DNA of 32,000 bases, taken from the NCBI GenBank assembly GCA_902522225.1, contig CABYUS010000001.1, positions 1 to 32,000 on the forward strand, in the 5' to 3' direction. Under the pieces are notes generated by a model. The model was not told where the DNA came from and searched no databases. It was given only the letters and a program-made list of their open reading frames with translations. The position numbers and the translations under genes were made by a program. Source of the stretch: an uncultured Pelagibacteraceae bacterium. GTDB lineage: Bacteria > Pseudomonadota > Alphaproteobacteria > Pelagibacterales > Pelagibacteraceae. Positions 1-9,109 of the stretch are shown one piece after another. Numbering within the stretch: the first letter of the stretch is position 1; each line of letters opens with the position of its first letter.

Positions 1-141
1 TTTATTGTAATTATTTAATGAAAAAAGATTTGTATCAATCCCATTTATTGATAATTTATTTTTATTAATATTTTTAAGATGTCTTACTAATATTGTACCA
101 ACATAGCCTTTGTGTCCAATCACTAATATTTTGTTTTGCAT
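1..141 (-). CDS. NAD-dependent epimerase/dehydratase, 5' part only
   Basis: Only the first 47 codons are in the window; the rest lies beyond the left edge. The reverse strand from the ATG at 141-139 reads MQNKILVIGHKGYVGTILV, a Rossmann opening with a G-x-x-G-Y-V-G nucleotide-binding loop at about residues 9-15, then GIDTNLF near residue 34, where extended SDR sugar epimerases carry the end of the second beta strand. It starts 6 bp after the rfbF stop, so it is the last visible gene of the block A operon. Together with rfbF it suggests nucleotide-sugar modification, but the substrate (a CDP- or UDP-sugar) cannot be told from this fragment. Confidence 0.75.
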   Translation of the reverse strand, partial: MQNKILVIGHKGYVGTILVRHLKNINKNKLSINGIDTNLFSLNNYNK

Positions 142-147
142 TTAATT

Positions 148-855
148 TTATTTAAAACTCCATATTGATTTTTTTTTTTTAAAAATTTCCTCTAATTGAT
201 TCTTTTCATTTAAATTATCCATGCATTTCCAATATCCTGGATATTTATATGCAAGTATTTGCTTTGATTTTGTTAATCCTTTAATTGGCTCTCTCTCAAA
301 TATAGTTTTGTAATTTTTGATATAATCAAATATTTTAGGAGTTAAAATAAAAAAACCTCCATTAATCCATCCACTTGTTAATTGTGGTTTTTCAATAAAT
401 GATTTTACAAAATTACTACTGCTAATTTCCATCTCTCCAAACTTCACTGGAGGCCGAACAGCAGTTACTGTCGCAATTTTTTTATGTTTGTTATGAAAAT
501 CAAGTAATTTTCTTAAATTTAAATTTGTTACTCCATCTCCATAGGTCATAAAAAAAGATCTTTCTTTTATCAATTTTTTTTTTAATTTTAGTAATCTTCC
601 ACCTGTCATTGAATTTTTACCAGTATCAATAACTTCTATTTTTTTAAACTCTTTAGAATTTTTGTAAAAATTTTTAATTAGATTTCCTTTATAACCTGAG
701 GCAATTATAAACTCCTCAAAACCAAAATTTTTAAATAATCTCATTATATGAGTTAACATTGGAATATTTCCAATTTTAATCATTGGTTTTGGAATGGTCT
801 GAGTATAATAAGAAATTCTTGATCCTTTTCCACCTGCTAAAATTACAACTTTCAT
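148..855 (-). CDS. rfbF: glucose-1-phosphate cytidylyltransferase (RfbF-like)
   Basis: This should make CDP-glucose from CTP and glucose 1-phosphate in the cytoplasm, the entry to CDP-linked deoxysugars. The family landmarks are in order: nucleotide-binding LAGGKGSR at 6-13, PKPM at 22-25, DTGKNSMTGGR at 77-87, MTYGDGV at 103-109, IEKP at 154-157, WINGGFF at 163-169 and YPGYWKCMDN near 205-214. At 235 residues it is shorter than the usual roughly 257, mainly because the stretch before the DTG motif is missing. Its ATG overlaps the stop of the upstream GT4 gene by 4 bp, so translation is probably coupled. A run of 12 T (12 A on the coding strand) at 169-180 lies in the lysine-rich C-terminus. 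The family is secure; the downstream product is unknown because no CDP-glucose 4,6-dehydratase is in view. Confidence 0.9.
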   Translation of the reverse strand: MKVVILAGGKGSRISYYTQTIPKPMIKIGNIPMLTHIMRLFKNFGFEEFIIASGYKGNLIKNFYKNSKEFKKIEVIDTGKNSMTGGRLLKLKKKLIKERSFFMTYGDGVTNLNLRKLLDFHNKHKKIATVTAVRPPVKFGEMEISSSNFVKSFIEKPQLTSGWINGGFFILTPKIFDYIKNYKTIFEREPIKGLTKSKQILAYKYPGYWKCMDNLNEKNQLEEIFKKKKSIWSFK

Positions 856-1979
856 GATTTATTGCCTAGATTTTTAATAAAAATTTCTATTTGTTTTTTT
901 ATAGTTCTTTCATTTTTTATACTTCTATACAACTTTTTAAATTTTTTATTTAAATACCTCTTATTGTTTAACTTATTTAAAATTCTTGATAATTCCTCGT
1001 GATTTCCTGGCTCAAAAAGCAAATCTTTATCTTTTATAATCTCAGGAATTCCACCAATGTTGGAACCTACAGTTATCGCTCCACAAGCAACGGCTTCCTG
1101 TATTACTCTTCCATATTGCTCTTCATGAATAGATGGCAAGACAACTATATCAGATATGGACATATATTTCGCTATAGAATAATGATCACATGAAATATAT
1201 TTTATTTTATTTTTCTCAAAGTTATTTTGGATAGTTTTTTTTATCTTACTAAAGTAAAGTTTATTTTCTACCTGATCAATATCCAAAAAAAATTGCCATT
1301 TTTTAAAGTTAATATTTTTTAAAGATTTAAGCAATATATGTAAACCTTTCTCTGGAGTTATTCTTCCGAAGTATGAGATAACTAATTTTTTTTTAGTTTT
1401 TTTTCTTTTTAATTTAAAAATTTCCTCATTATAACCAAGAGGCATAACAATAGTTTTTTTTTTATAACCTAAAAAATCATAGTTAGATTTTATCTGTCTT
1501 GTATAACAAAAGATTTTGTAAATTTTAAATTTAATAAGAAAATTTATAAAAAAAATAACTAAAAATTTTATAATTTTTTTAAATTTTAAATCTAAAAAAA
1601 CATTATTTATGTTATTTTCGTTACAAAAATAGCATATTTTGTAACTAAAAAAAAATGAAAAAAAAATCAAATATAGAGATTGAAGTGATACAGTATCGTT
1701 ATCTAAAACTACTATATTCGGTTTTTCTTTTTTAATAATTTTATTCAAATTTTTAAAAAAAATAAATCTTGTAGAGCTGTTAATAATATTAGATTTTATT
1801 ATGTTTATTAACTTATTTTTTTTTTTGAAATCTGGATATATTTTTTTTCCATTATATAAATAGCTTGCAGGTACTACACAACTCACTTGAAAATTTTTAG
1901 CTAAAGATAATTTTTCATAAAATGATAGATTTATTTTTTTTACAAATGCATGGCTAATTGCAAGTATTTTTATTTTCAT
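852..1979 (-). CDS. glycosyltransferase family 4 (GT-B)
   Basis: A cytoplasmic GT-B retaining glycosyltransferase, expected to add one sugar to a lipid-linked glycan. The N-terminal half (about 1-190) is a divergent acceptor domain rich in Ile, Lys and Phe. The C-terminal GT4 domain begins with SYFGRITPEKGLHIL near residues 200-216, the usual donor-site strand and loop. The E-x7-E region reads EEQYGRVIQEAVACG at about 285-300, followed by GSNIGGIPEII. At 375 residues it has normal length. It starts 11 bp after the next GT4 gene and overlaps rfbF by 4 bp. Sugar specificity cannot be read from the sequence. Confidence 0.88.
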   Translation of the reverse strand: MKIKILAISHAFVKKINLSFYEKLSLAKNFQVSCVVPASYLYNGKKIYPDFKKKNKLINIIKSNIINSSTRFIFFKNLNKIIKKEKPNIVVLDNDTVSLQSLYLIFFSFFFSYKICYFCNENNINNVFLDLKFKKIIKFLVIFFINFLIKFKIYKIFCYTRQIKSNYDFLGYKKKTIVMPLGYNEEIFKLKRKKTKKKLVISYFGRITPEKGLHILLKSLKNINFKKWQFFLDIDQVENKLYFSKIKKTIQNNFEKNKIKYISCDHYSIAKYMSISDIVVLPSIHEEQYGRVIQEAVACGAITVGSNIGGIPEIIKDKDLLFEPGNHEELSRILNKLNNKRYLNKKFKKLYRSIKNERTIKKQIEIFIKNLGNKS

Positions 1980-1990
1980 TTAAATTTAAT

Positions 1991-3076
1991 TTAATACCAA
2001 TTATTTGAATATCTAACACCAAACACTATATCTTCAATATTTTTTCTGTAAAAATTTCCAACTTTTGAAATATCAAAAAATTCTTTTGCAAAATTTTTAC
2101 AATTCATAGACATTTTTTTTTGTAGTTCTAAATCCAGATCTAATGAAATAAGTTTGTCATAAATTTTTACTGGATCATGATCTATCCAATATCCTATATT
2201 ATTTTTTTCTACATCATGAAATTTGCATGTTTTAGTAATTATTAAAGGTAGTCCACACACTAATGACTCTTTTAATGCCACAGAATCTGCTTCATCTTTT
2301 GATGGCAATATAAAAAAATCAAATTTATCATATAAAGTAATCTTTTCCACTGGATCATAAATAGGTCCAGAAATTGATATTTCATTTTCTAAATTATGAT
2401 CTTTTATTTTTTTCTCAATTTCATCACCATATTTAGATTTTGGTCCAATTATTTGAAGGAAAATTTTTTTTTTATTTTTTTTAATAAGTTTAAATGCTTC
2501 TATTAAACTATTGAGACCTTTTTTAGGATGTTTTCTTCCTAAAAAAAGTAATTTTAATTTTTCCTCTTCAGTAAAAAATTTTTGATTTTTAGTTTCGTAG
2601 ATATTTATTCCATTTTGCAAAATAAAAGATTTCAATGAAAAATTTGGATAAATTTCAGCAGCTTCATGATACTCTTCTTCTGTTAAAAACTGAAAACCAG
2701 AGGATTTTTGAAATATTTTTTTATAAAATATATTTAAAAACGTTTTTTTTATAAAACTATTTTGTTTTAAAGACCATCTATTCAAAACACCATGAAATGT
2801 GAAAAAAAAAGGAATACCTAATTTCTCTGCTCTTTTAGCTAAAAAAATAACCAAAGGACTCCATAATTCATGAAAATTAATTATATCATAATTAATAAAT
2901 TCTTTATCAATATCTTTGCATATTATTTTACTAAAAAAATTATTTTTTATCTCTTTAATATCTAGTATTTTTACTTCATCACTATAATTCGTTTCTAAAT
3001 TTTTTTTTAAATTATTCATCACTGTAGAAGGTCCACCAAATTTATTACCAGAATTTCCAACAAATAAAATTTTCAT
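1991..3076 (-). CDS. glycosyltransferase family 4 (GT-B)
   Basis: A GT4 enzyme of 361 residues. The N-terminus MKILFVGNSGNKFGGPSTV has the glycine-rich loop seen at the acceptor side of GT-B enzymes. FTFHGVLNRWSLKQ near residue 92 and a following 'FLTEEE' stretch match the layout of other bacterial O-antigen GT4 proteins. The donor domain starts at LLFLGRKHPKKGLNSLIEAF (about 178-197) and the E-x7-E motif is EADSVALKE near 260-270, followed by CGLPLIITKTC. It abuts the upstream GT4 gene with a 1-bp overlap at 3076. The donor and acceptor sugars are unknown. Confidence 0.88.
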   Translation of the reverse strand: MKILFVGNSGNKFGGPSTVMNNLKKNLETNYSDEVKILDIKEIKNNFFSKIICKDIDKEFINYDIINFHELWSPLVIFLAKRAEKLGIPFFFTFHGVLNRWSLKQNSFIKKTFLNIFYKKIFQKSSGFQFLTEEEYHEAAEIYPNFSLKSFILQNGINIYETKNQKFFTEEEKLKLLFLGRKHPKKGLNSLIEAFKLIKKNKKKIFLQIIGPKSKYGDEIEKKIKDHNLENEISISGPIYDPVEKITLYDKFDFFILPSKDEADSVALKESLVCGLPLIITKTCKFHDVEKNNIGYWIDHDPVKIYDKLISLDLDLELQKKMSMNCKNFAKEFFDISKVGNFYRKNIEDIVFGVRYSNNWY

Positions 3077-4122
3077 TATATTTTTTTAAGTTTGTTTAAA
3101 TTATTGTACATCTCATTATATCTATTAATTATTTTTTCCCATTCATACTCTTTTGACAAATTATAAGCATTAATACTTTTTTTTAAAAGATTTTCATCGC
3201 TTATTTTATCAATATCAATTAATGTTTTTTTTAAACTGCTATACTGTGAATCTATATACCATCCTGCATTAAATTTTTTTATATCCTTCCATGGTACATT
3301 TATATTTGTTAAAACAGGCAAAGAATGTCTTAGTGCTTCAGCAACAGATAAACCAAAATTTTCATTTCTACTGGGAAGCAGAAACATATCAAATTTCTCA
3401 AATAATTTCTTTTTTTCTGCGTAACTATATATAGGTTCTTTAAAAAAGACTTTACTAGATAAATTATTTTCATATACAAATTTTTTATTTTGTACTATTG
3501 ATCCATCTCCATCTGGTCCATATATATAAAGCTCCCAATTTTTTAATTCAGCTTCTGACCATGCGCGTAAAAGTAAATCAAGACCTTTTTTATAATGAAT
3601 TCTTGAAAAAAAAAGAGCTTTTTTATTATTTGGATTACTAATTTTTGTCTTTTTAAAAGTAGTACCTGAACTTCCATGAGGTATATAAAGAGTTTTTATT
3701 TTTGGGTCTAATTTTTTAATATTATCCTCTTCATCTTCAGATGTACAATGTACTATATCAGCTTTTTTTAAAATGGATTTTTGATAAAAAAATAAAGCAA
3801 GTTTTTTTTTAAATTTTTTTTGAGATAACGACCATGGCTCAAAAGTACCCATTGGTGTTATTATTATTTTTTTTTTTAAATTGAAGCACTTTTTTGTAAA
3901 AAAATAATGTGGCCAAGTCCAAGCACCAAAATAATGTACAATATCAATATTTTCTAAAACTTTAGAGATATCTATATTTTTATTTACTTCACCATTAAAA
4001 AAATCAATTAACTTAACATGCATCCCATTTTTTTGTAAATTATAAGCTGTTGAGCCTATAGCCTCGTAAGATCCACCTAATTCTTTATAGTAATGTCCTG
4101 TAGCAAACAATATTTTAGTCAT
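3076..4122 (-). CDS. glycosyltransferase family 4 (GT-B)
   Basis: A 348-residue GT4 protein. The N-terminal loop is ATGHYYKELGGSYEAIGSTA. MGTFEPWSLSQKKFKKKLA near residue 92 matches a segment common to O-antigen GT4 enzymes and echoes the neighbouring 1991-3076 gene (HGVLNRWSLKQ), so the two may be related by old duplication. The donor domain begins at ALFFSRIHYKKGLDLLLRAW (about 170-190) and the E-x7-E motif is ENFGLSVAE near 252-260. One-base overlaps at both ends mark it as an internal gene of a tightly packed operon. The linkage it forms is not known. Confidence 0.88.
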   Translation of the reverse strand: MTKILFATGHYYKELGGSYEAIGSTAYNLQKNGMHVKLIDFFNGEVNKNIDISKVLENIDIVHYFGAWTWPHYFFTKKCFNLKKKIIITPMGTFEPWSLSQKKFKKKLALFFYQKSILKKADIVHCTSEDEEDNIKKLDPKIKTLYIPHGSSGTTFKKTKISNPNNKKALFFSRIHYKKGLDLLLRAWSEAELKNWELYIYGPDGDGSIVQNKKFVYENNLSSKVFFKEPIYSYAEKKKLFEKFDMFLLPSRNENFGLSVAEALRHSLPVLTNINVPWKDIKKFNAGWYIDSQYSSLKKTLIDIDKISDENLLKKSINAYNLSKEYEWEKIINRYNEMYNNLNKLKKI

Positions 4123-5291
4123 TAGATTTTATTTTTATACAAACTTTTATAAGCATCAAATATTTTATTTCCATAATTTTCCCAAGATAAATTTGTTAAA
4201 GATTTCTTATAAGCATTTAATCCCATTATTTTCAATTTTTTCTTATTTAGATATAATTCTTTAATTTTTTCTTTTAATATTTCATTGTTTCTTACTGGAA
4301 TTATGTAGCCATTAATATTATCATCTATAATTTCTGATCCACCTGTATTATCTGTTGAAATTACTGGAAGTCCACAGGCCATTGCTTGAGAGATAACCAT
4401 TCCGAAACCATCTTCTATAGAATTAAGGATGAACAAATCTGATTCATTATAATAATATTTTAATTTGTCTTGGTCTTTTTTTCCTAAAAATATAATATTT
4501 TTTTTTTTACTAAATTTTTTAATTATTAAATCCATCTCTTTATCAATTGGACCAACAAATATCAGTTCTGAATTAGGTAAAGAAAGTTCATCAAATGCTT
4601 TGATTAGATAATGGGATCCTTTTCGTATACAGACTGTTCCTGCGCTAATAATTTTAAATTTTTCTTTAGTTTTTTTTATATTATTTAATTTTTCAAATTC
4701 TTTTAAATCAACACCATAAGGTATTTTTACAATTTTTTTTTCATCTATACCATATTTTAAAAAACTATCTTTCACAAACTGACTAGGAACAAAAATATAA
4801 TCAGCCAAATCATATTCTTGTATCTCTTTATCAATCATTTTTTTACTTGGAATTTTAGGTTTAATTCCAATTTTTAAATATTCGTCCTTAAGTAAACTTT
4901 CTTGAAATTTAATATGAGAAGAACCTCTTTCTAAAATTTTTAAGCAATTATAATTTTTTGCTATTAAAAAGCTTTCCTTACTGAATCCAGACCACCCAAC
5001 TAAAATATCAGTTTTAGCATAATCAATTTGTTTTGATGCCTTTTCACCGAAATAGTTACATAAATATAATTCATAATCGAACTTTTTAAAAAAAAAACTA
5101 ATCTTGCTATAAATTTTTAGAAAAATCTCTTTAAATAATAAACTTTTTACTTTTTCTTTTTTAATACCATATTTTTTTAATGAATAATTTGGATAAGAAG
5201 TTATTAAAGATTTTAATACATTTTTTTTATTAAGCTGTTCTGCTAAATTAAATGAATGAAATTTCCCTCCCACAACTATTGTAATTTTCAT
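4122..5291 (-). CDS. glycosyltransferase family 4 (GT-B), first gene of block A
   Basis: A 389-residue GT4 enzyme. The N-terminus MKITIVVGGKFHSFNLAEQL starts the GT-B fold. The donor domain begins at KIISAGTVCIRKGSHYLIKAF (about 213-232). The catalytic-region motif reads SIEDGFGMVISQAMACGLP near 290-306, so the usual second Glu of E-x7-E is Gln here; this EDGFG...QAMACG version is familiar among GT4 proteins and does not itself imply inactivity. It is the promoter-proximal gene of the block A operon, reading away from hldE across a 94-bp divergent spacer. The sugar transferred is unknown. Confidence 0.88.
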   Translation of the reverse strand: MKITIVVGGKFHSFNLAEQLNKKNVLKSLITSYPNYSLKKYGIKKEKVKSLLFKEIFLKIYSKISFFFKKFDYELYLCNYFGEKASKQIDYAKTDILVGWSGFSKESFLIAKNYNCLKILERGSSHIKFQESLLKDEYLKIGIKPKIPSKKMIDKEIQEYDLADYIFVPSQFVKDSFLKYGIDEKKIVKIPYGVDLKEFEKLNNIKKTKEKFKIISAGTVCIRKGSHYLIKAFDELSLPNSELIFVGPIDKEMDLIIKKFSKKKNIIFLGKKDQDKLKYYYNESDLFILNSIEDGFGMVISQAMACGLPVISTDNTGGSEIIDDNINGYIIPVRNNEILKEKIKELYLNKKKLKIMGLNAYKKSLTNLSWENYGNKIFDAYKSLYKNKI

Positions 5292-5385
5292 AATATGCTC
5301 AATTTTAATTTATTTTATTGATTTTTTATAATAAGAATAGATTAATTTAAAACGATAACTAAAAGTATTTAATTTTGACAACTTT
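5292..5385. promoter_or_regulatory. divergent promoter region between block A and hldE
   Basis: This 94-bp spacer separates two divergent starts, so it must hold promoters for both directions or be read through. A TATAAT hexamer lies at 5327-5332 on the plus strand, without a convincing -35 box at the right distance. In DNA this rich in A and T such hexamers are expected by chance, so only the position of the region is supported, not the boxes. No Shine-Dalgarno sequence precedes either start. Confidence 0.35.
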
Positions 5386-6663
5386 ATGAAAATTATGCGA
5401 AAAAAAGCAAATATTAAAGTATATGGCGATATTATGCTTGATAGGTGGATAATAGGTAAGTTTAATAAAAAATCTCAAGAAGCTCCAATAAATATTTTTT
5501 CTCAATTAAGTAAAAAAGTTAACCTTGGAGGGGCGGGAAACTTAGCAGAAAATTTAAAAAATCTTAATATTAATTTTAAATTATTCTCAAACATAGGAAA
5601 AGATGAAGATGGAAAAATCGTCATTAAACTTTTAAAAAAAAAAAAAATATTATTTGAATTAAAAAGAATTAATAATCCGACAACAGTCAAAAATAGATTC
5701 TTAAATCAATATCATAAACATTTTTTTCGTTACGATTTCGAAAAAAAAATTAAGAGTAATAATGTAGAAAAATTTTTTCATAATAAAGTTTTAAAAAATG
5801 ATTTAATAGTAATTTCAGATTATGAAAAGGGATGCATAAAAAAAAATACTATACATAAATTAGTAAAAAAAGATTGTAAAATTTTTGTTGACCCAAAAAG
5901 CCCTCCTAATTTTTATAAAAATGTTTTTTTTATAAAACCAAATATGGAAAAATATAATGAATGGTTTGGAATATTTTCAAAAAATAAAGCAATTAAAATA
6001 ATGAAAAAAATGAATTGGCAATGGCTGGTAGTTACAGATGGGCATAAAGGTGTTCATGTTTTAAATAAGAATGGAATTTATAATTTTTTAAATTCTAAAA
6101 AAATATCTAATCCAGATGTGACTGGTGCTGGAGATATATTTTTTTCTATTATAATTTATTTATTTCTTAATAATTACGATATTTTTACCGCCTCAACTAT
6201 GGCAAATTATATATGTTCAAAATTAGTGGCAAAGAGAGGAATGCAAATTGTTAAAAAAAATAATTTTTTTTTTGATACTGTTTTTATAAATGGCGTTTTC
6301 GATATTTTGCATCCAGGACATAATAAACTGTTTAAATTTGCAAAAAATATAAGTAAAAAAATAATTGTTGGAATAAACTCTGATAAAAGTGTTAAAGATA
6401 TAAAGGGAAATACTAGACCATACAATAATTTGAAAATTAGAATTAAAAATTTAAAAAAAATTAAAACTATATCCGAAATACATGTTTTTAAATCTAAAAC
6501 TCCATTAAAATTAATTAAAAAAATAAAGCCAAATGTTATTATAAAAGGTGATGATTATAATTTTAAAAATATTGTAGGCAGATCAATATCTAATATTATA
6601 ATTTTCCCAAGATATAAAAATTATTCTTCTTCAGAAATAATTAATAAATTAAAAAAAAATTAG
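5386..6663 (+). CDS. hldE: HldE-like bifunctional heptose kinase/adenylyltransferase
   Basis: Expected to phosphorylate D-glycero-D-manno-heptose 7-phosphate at C1 and to transfer AMP to heptose 1-phosphate, giving ADP-heptose. The N-terminal PfkB kinase domain shows YGDIMLDRW (13-21), LGGAGNLAENL (47-57), VISDYEKG and the catalytic DVTGAGD at 244-250. The C-terminal nucleotidyltransferase shows NGVFDILHPGH at 302-312, NSDKSVK, RPYNN and KGDDY (KGGDY in E. coli HldE), ending YSSSEII. At 425 residues it is about 50 shorter than E. coli HldE (477), mostly in the linker. A run of 14 A at 5634-5647 lies in the kinase domain. A second in-frame ATG at 5395 is equally plausible. It is a lone plus-strand gene whose stop overlaps the converging GT9 gene; a heptosyltransferase-like neighbour fits, but GmhA, GmhB and HldD are absent here. 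Confidence 0.85.
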   Translation: MKIMRKKANIKVYGDIMLDRWIIGKFNKKSQEAPINIFSQLSKKVNLGGAGNLAENLKNLNINFKLFSNIGKDEDGKIVIKLLKKKKILFELKRINNPTTVKNRFLNQYHKHFFRYDFEKKIKSNNVEKFFHNKVLKNDLIVISDYEKGCIKKNTIHKLVKKDCKIFVDPKSPPNFYKNVFFIKPNMEKYNEWFGIFSKNKAIKIMKKMNWQWLVVTDGHKGVHVLNKNGIYNFLNSKKISNPDVTGAGDIFFSIIIYLFLNNYDIFTASTMANYICSKLVAKRGMQIVKKNNFFFDTVFINGVFDILHPGHNKLFKFAKNISKKIIVGINSDKSVKDIKGNTRPYNNLKIRIKNLKKIKTISEIHVFKSKTPLKLIKKIKPNVIIKGDDYNFKNIVGRSISNIIIFPRYKNYSSSEIINKLKKN

Positions 6664-7601
6664 TATATATCTTTAAATAATTTAAATACCATTTCTGGCT
6701 TAATAAAATTAATACCTCTATTTATACTGATAATTTTTGATTTTTTATTTAATGGAAACCATTTGCCAAATGGGTCATGATTATTAAAAATTGATATATT
6801 CTTTTTGCAGTATAAAGAAGCTACATGCATACTTCCATTATCTTGACAAATATGAACCTTTGTATGTTTAATAATATTAAACAATTCTTCTATTGATGTT
6901 TTGTTACAAAGATTAATTATTCTATAGTTAAATTTCTTTTTGATTTTATTGCAAATCTTGTTCTCTGATAATGTCCCAGTTAGTATAATATTAATATGAT
7001 TATATTTTTTTTTAATCAAATTAACTAATTTAAGCCAATTCTTATCATTCCATTTTTCTGGAGCTGAAATACTGCCTGGTGAAATTGTAATATATATTTT
7101 TTTTTTAATAATCCTATTATTAATCTTATTTTCAAAGAACATTAATTTCTTAATTTCACTAACTGAACTTTTATCAAAAACTCTTTTAAATAAGTATATT
7201 GTTTCTGAAAATTTTTTATAATTTCTGTAAAAAAAATAATTTGAAAAACCAATTTTATTTGGAATAAAACTAAAAATAAAAAAAATGTAATCTCTAAATA
7301 TTCTTTGAAATGAACTAAATTCTTGCAAATATATGAATGTGTCATATTTTTTTTTTTTTATTTTATTTATTAATTTAATTGATTGAAAAAAATTTTTATA
7401 ATCTTCCTTTTTAAACAATAAAAAATCATCTACTAAAACTTTATTTTCGATATTTTTTGGCAAAAAAAAATTTCTTTTGTTTTTTATTGTCATAAACGTA
7501 ATATTACAACCAGGGAATTTTTGTCTCAATTTTTTTAAGATTGGTATTGTGATCAAAAAGTCACCAAGATTTGAATTTCTATAAATTAAAATCTTTTTCA
7601 T
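6660..7601 (-). CDS. glycosyltransferase family 9 (heptosyltransferase-like)
   Basis: A GT9 (LPS heptosyltransferase family) protein of 313 residues that would transfer a heptose-type sugar from a nucleotide donor to a lipid-linked or LPS-core acceptor. The N-terminal motif RNSNLGDFLITIPILKKL (8-25) is the family's R-x-x-x-x-G-D-x-x-x-T-x-P signature. SPGSISAPEKW near 175 matches the G-S...K-W segment before the donor site, and DNGSMHVASL near 255 matches the family's D-x-G-x-x-H-x-A loop. It overlaps the Wzy-like gene by 4 bp and its stop overlaps the hldE stop on the other strand (shared ttag at 6660-6663). A T13 run at 7347-7359 sits inside it. ADP-heptose use is inferred from family and neighbour only. 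Confidence 0.85.
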   Translation of the reverse strand: MKKILIYRNSNLGDFLITIPILKKLRQKFPGCNITFMTIKNKRNFFLPKNIENKVLVDDFLLFKKEDYKNFFQSIKLINKIKKKKYDTFIYLQEFSSFQRIFRDYIFFIFSFIPNKIGFSNYFFYRNYKKFSETIYLFKRVFDKSSVSEIKKLMFFENKINNRIIKKKIYITISPGSISAPEKWNDKNWLKLVNLIKKKYNHINIILTGTLSENKICNKIKKKFNYRIINLCNKTSIEELFNIIKHTKVHICQDNGSMHVASLYCKKNISIFNNHDPFGKWFPLNKKSKIISINRGINFIKPEMVFKLFKDIY

Positions 7602-9109
7602 TTTTTTAATATTGTTAGATCGTAAATTTTTTTAACAAAATATATAAAAAATAATAAAAAAATATATGTTTGAAGCACTGCCCCAAAAATTAAAGATAAA
7701 TGTGACTCTAAAAAAAATAATGGAAAGATTGTCATAGCTCCAATCAAAAATTCATAATTATTTTTATTTCTTACGCTCAAATAAATTGTTAAAAAACGAT
7801 AAAAAATTCCAAGAATAAACATTCCTATAATAACTCCTCTAATTCCATAATTAACATAAAATTCGTTTAAAACAGGCATATTCCAAGATGTAACTTTGTC
7901 TTGATCTTTTAAAATTCCATATCTTTTTCCAAACGCGTTGCCCAATAAATCTGAAGGTTTGTCTTCCCAAAAAATTCTTGGAATTATTTTGCTAGCTAGT
8001 ATTTTATAACTTTCTCCTTCCCAGTATGGAACTTCTTCTGGTGATAATCTAGTAACCACAACTAAAGATTCTGCGCTATGGAAGATTCTTTGCAGATTTT
8101 TTTCTTTTAACATTTTTAACTTGTTATCTTGATTTTTAAAATTAAAAAAATAGTAGTAATTTGCTTTGTATATATCTTTAAATACATCCAATTTTTCTAA
8201 GATTCCATCGTCTTGCGTAATTATTCTCCATGTGTTAGCTCTAAATTCATTTTTAAATGTGTGAATAGAAAAGAATATTATTACAATTGTTAAAATTGGC
8301 AAAAGAGCTAGTTTTTTTTTTATTAAAAAAAAAATTATATATAAGTAAATTAATCCAGAAATAGGTGCTGCGTATGAACCTTCTAATAATTTAAAAATGA
8401 GAATAAATATTATGGGTAAAAGTAACAATATTTTAATATAAATTTTTAACTCTTTAAAATAAATCATAGCAAAAAAATTGAATGACAGTAAAAGAAAAGT
8501 GAAAACAGAGTTTAATTGAGAAATTGCTGGAATAACTTCTTGAATTTTAAAAATGTAAAAAATACTTAAAGTTATTATATTTATAACTAAACATATAAAT
8601 AACAGTTCATACTTATCTGTGATATTTAAAAATTTAAAACCATCTCTTTGGACATTGGTTGTAAAATATTTTAATAAAAAATATCCAATGATAAATGATA
8701 TTAATCCAATTAGTAAAACCTTAAATGAGTAACCAATATCTGGTCTTGTTGCGTCTGATACTAATTTTAATTGACCACTTCCAAATACAATAGCATCTTC
8801 CATTTCTAACCTGGTTGAGTATGTGGGAATACTGAATGAAATACCTAAATGATCAAATATATGAAACAACGCATAAGAAATAAAAAAATAAATTAATGAC
8901 ATTTCAAATAGAGGAAAAAATTCTTTTTCCTTATCTTTGTTTAAATAATATAAAATAGGGAATAAAGTAATTAGTGTGACACTAATCATAAAAAATTTAT
9001 AATTATAGTTCGTATTATTTCCTATATAATCTTTAGATATTATAAATATTATTATAAAAATAATAAAACTAACAATTGATATATTTGCAATATTAAAAAA
9101 TTTTTTCAT
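7598..9109 (-). CDS. wzy: Wzy-like polysaccharide polymerase, multi-pass membrane protein
   Basis: A 503-residue inner-membrane protein with about 12 hydrophobic segments. Nine fall in the first 290 residues. A long polar loop of roughly 120 residues follows (about 295-415), then the last three segments. The end of the loop reads NMPVLNEFYVNYGIRGVIIG, which recurs at the corresponding place in bacterial O-antigen and oligosaccharide-unit polymerases. Few helices at the end after a large periplasmic loop is the usual Wzy arrangement, so block polymerisation of flipped repeat units is the likely role. It overlaps the CgeB-like gene by 17 bp and GT9 by 4 bp. Wzy proteins diverge strongly, so the call rests on topology, loop motif and context; an O-antigen ligase is the main alternative. 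Confidence 0.7.
   Translation of the reverse strand: MKKFFNIANISIVSFIIFIIIFIISKDYIGNNTNYNYKFFMISVTLITLFPILYYLNKDKEKEFFPLFEMSLIYFFISYALFHIFDHLGISFSIPTYSTRLEMEDAIVFGSGQLKLVSDATRPDIGYSFKVLLIGLISFIIGYFLLKYFTTNVQRDGFKFLNITDKYELLFICLVINIITLSIFYIFKIQEVIPAISQLNSVFTFLLLSFNFFAMIYFKELKIYIKILLLLPIIFILIFKLLEGSYAAPISGLIYLYIIFFLIKKKLALLPILTIVIIFFSIHTFKNEFRANTWRIITQDDGILEKLDVFKDIYKANYYYFFNFKNQDNKLKMLKEKNLQRIFHSAESLVVVTRLSPEEVPYWEGESYKILASKIIPRIFWEDKPSDLLGNAFGKRYGILKDQDKVTSWNMPVLNEFYVNYGIRGVIIGMFILGIFYRFLTIYLSVRNKNNYEFLIGAMTIFPLFFLESHLSLIFGAVLQTYIFLLFFIYFVKKIYDLTILKK

Noticed and set aside
999-1193. Open frame on the plus strand opposite a GT4 gene
   Set aside because: It lies wholly inside a well-supported gene and shows no family motif. 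The same applies to frames at 5502-5690, 6207-6425, 7142-7345, 9457-9645, 12231-12587, 19023-19211 and 27015-27260.
5375-5380. Perfect TTGACA hexamer before hldE
   Set aside because: It ends 5 bp before the ATG, so a promoter using it would start inside the gene, and no -10 box follows at 17 bp.
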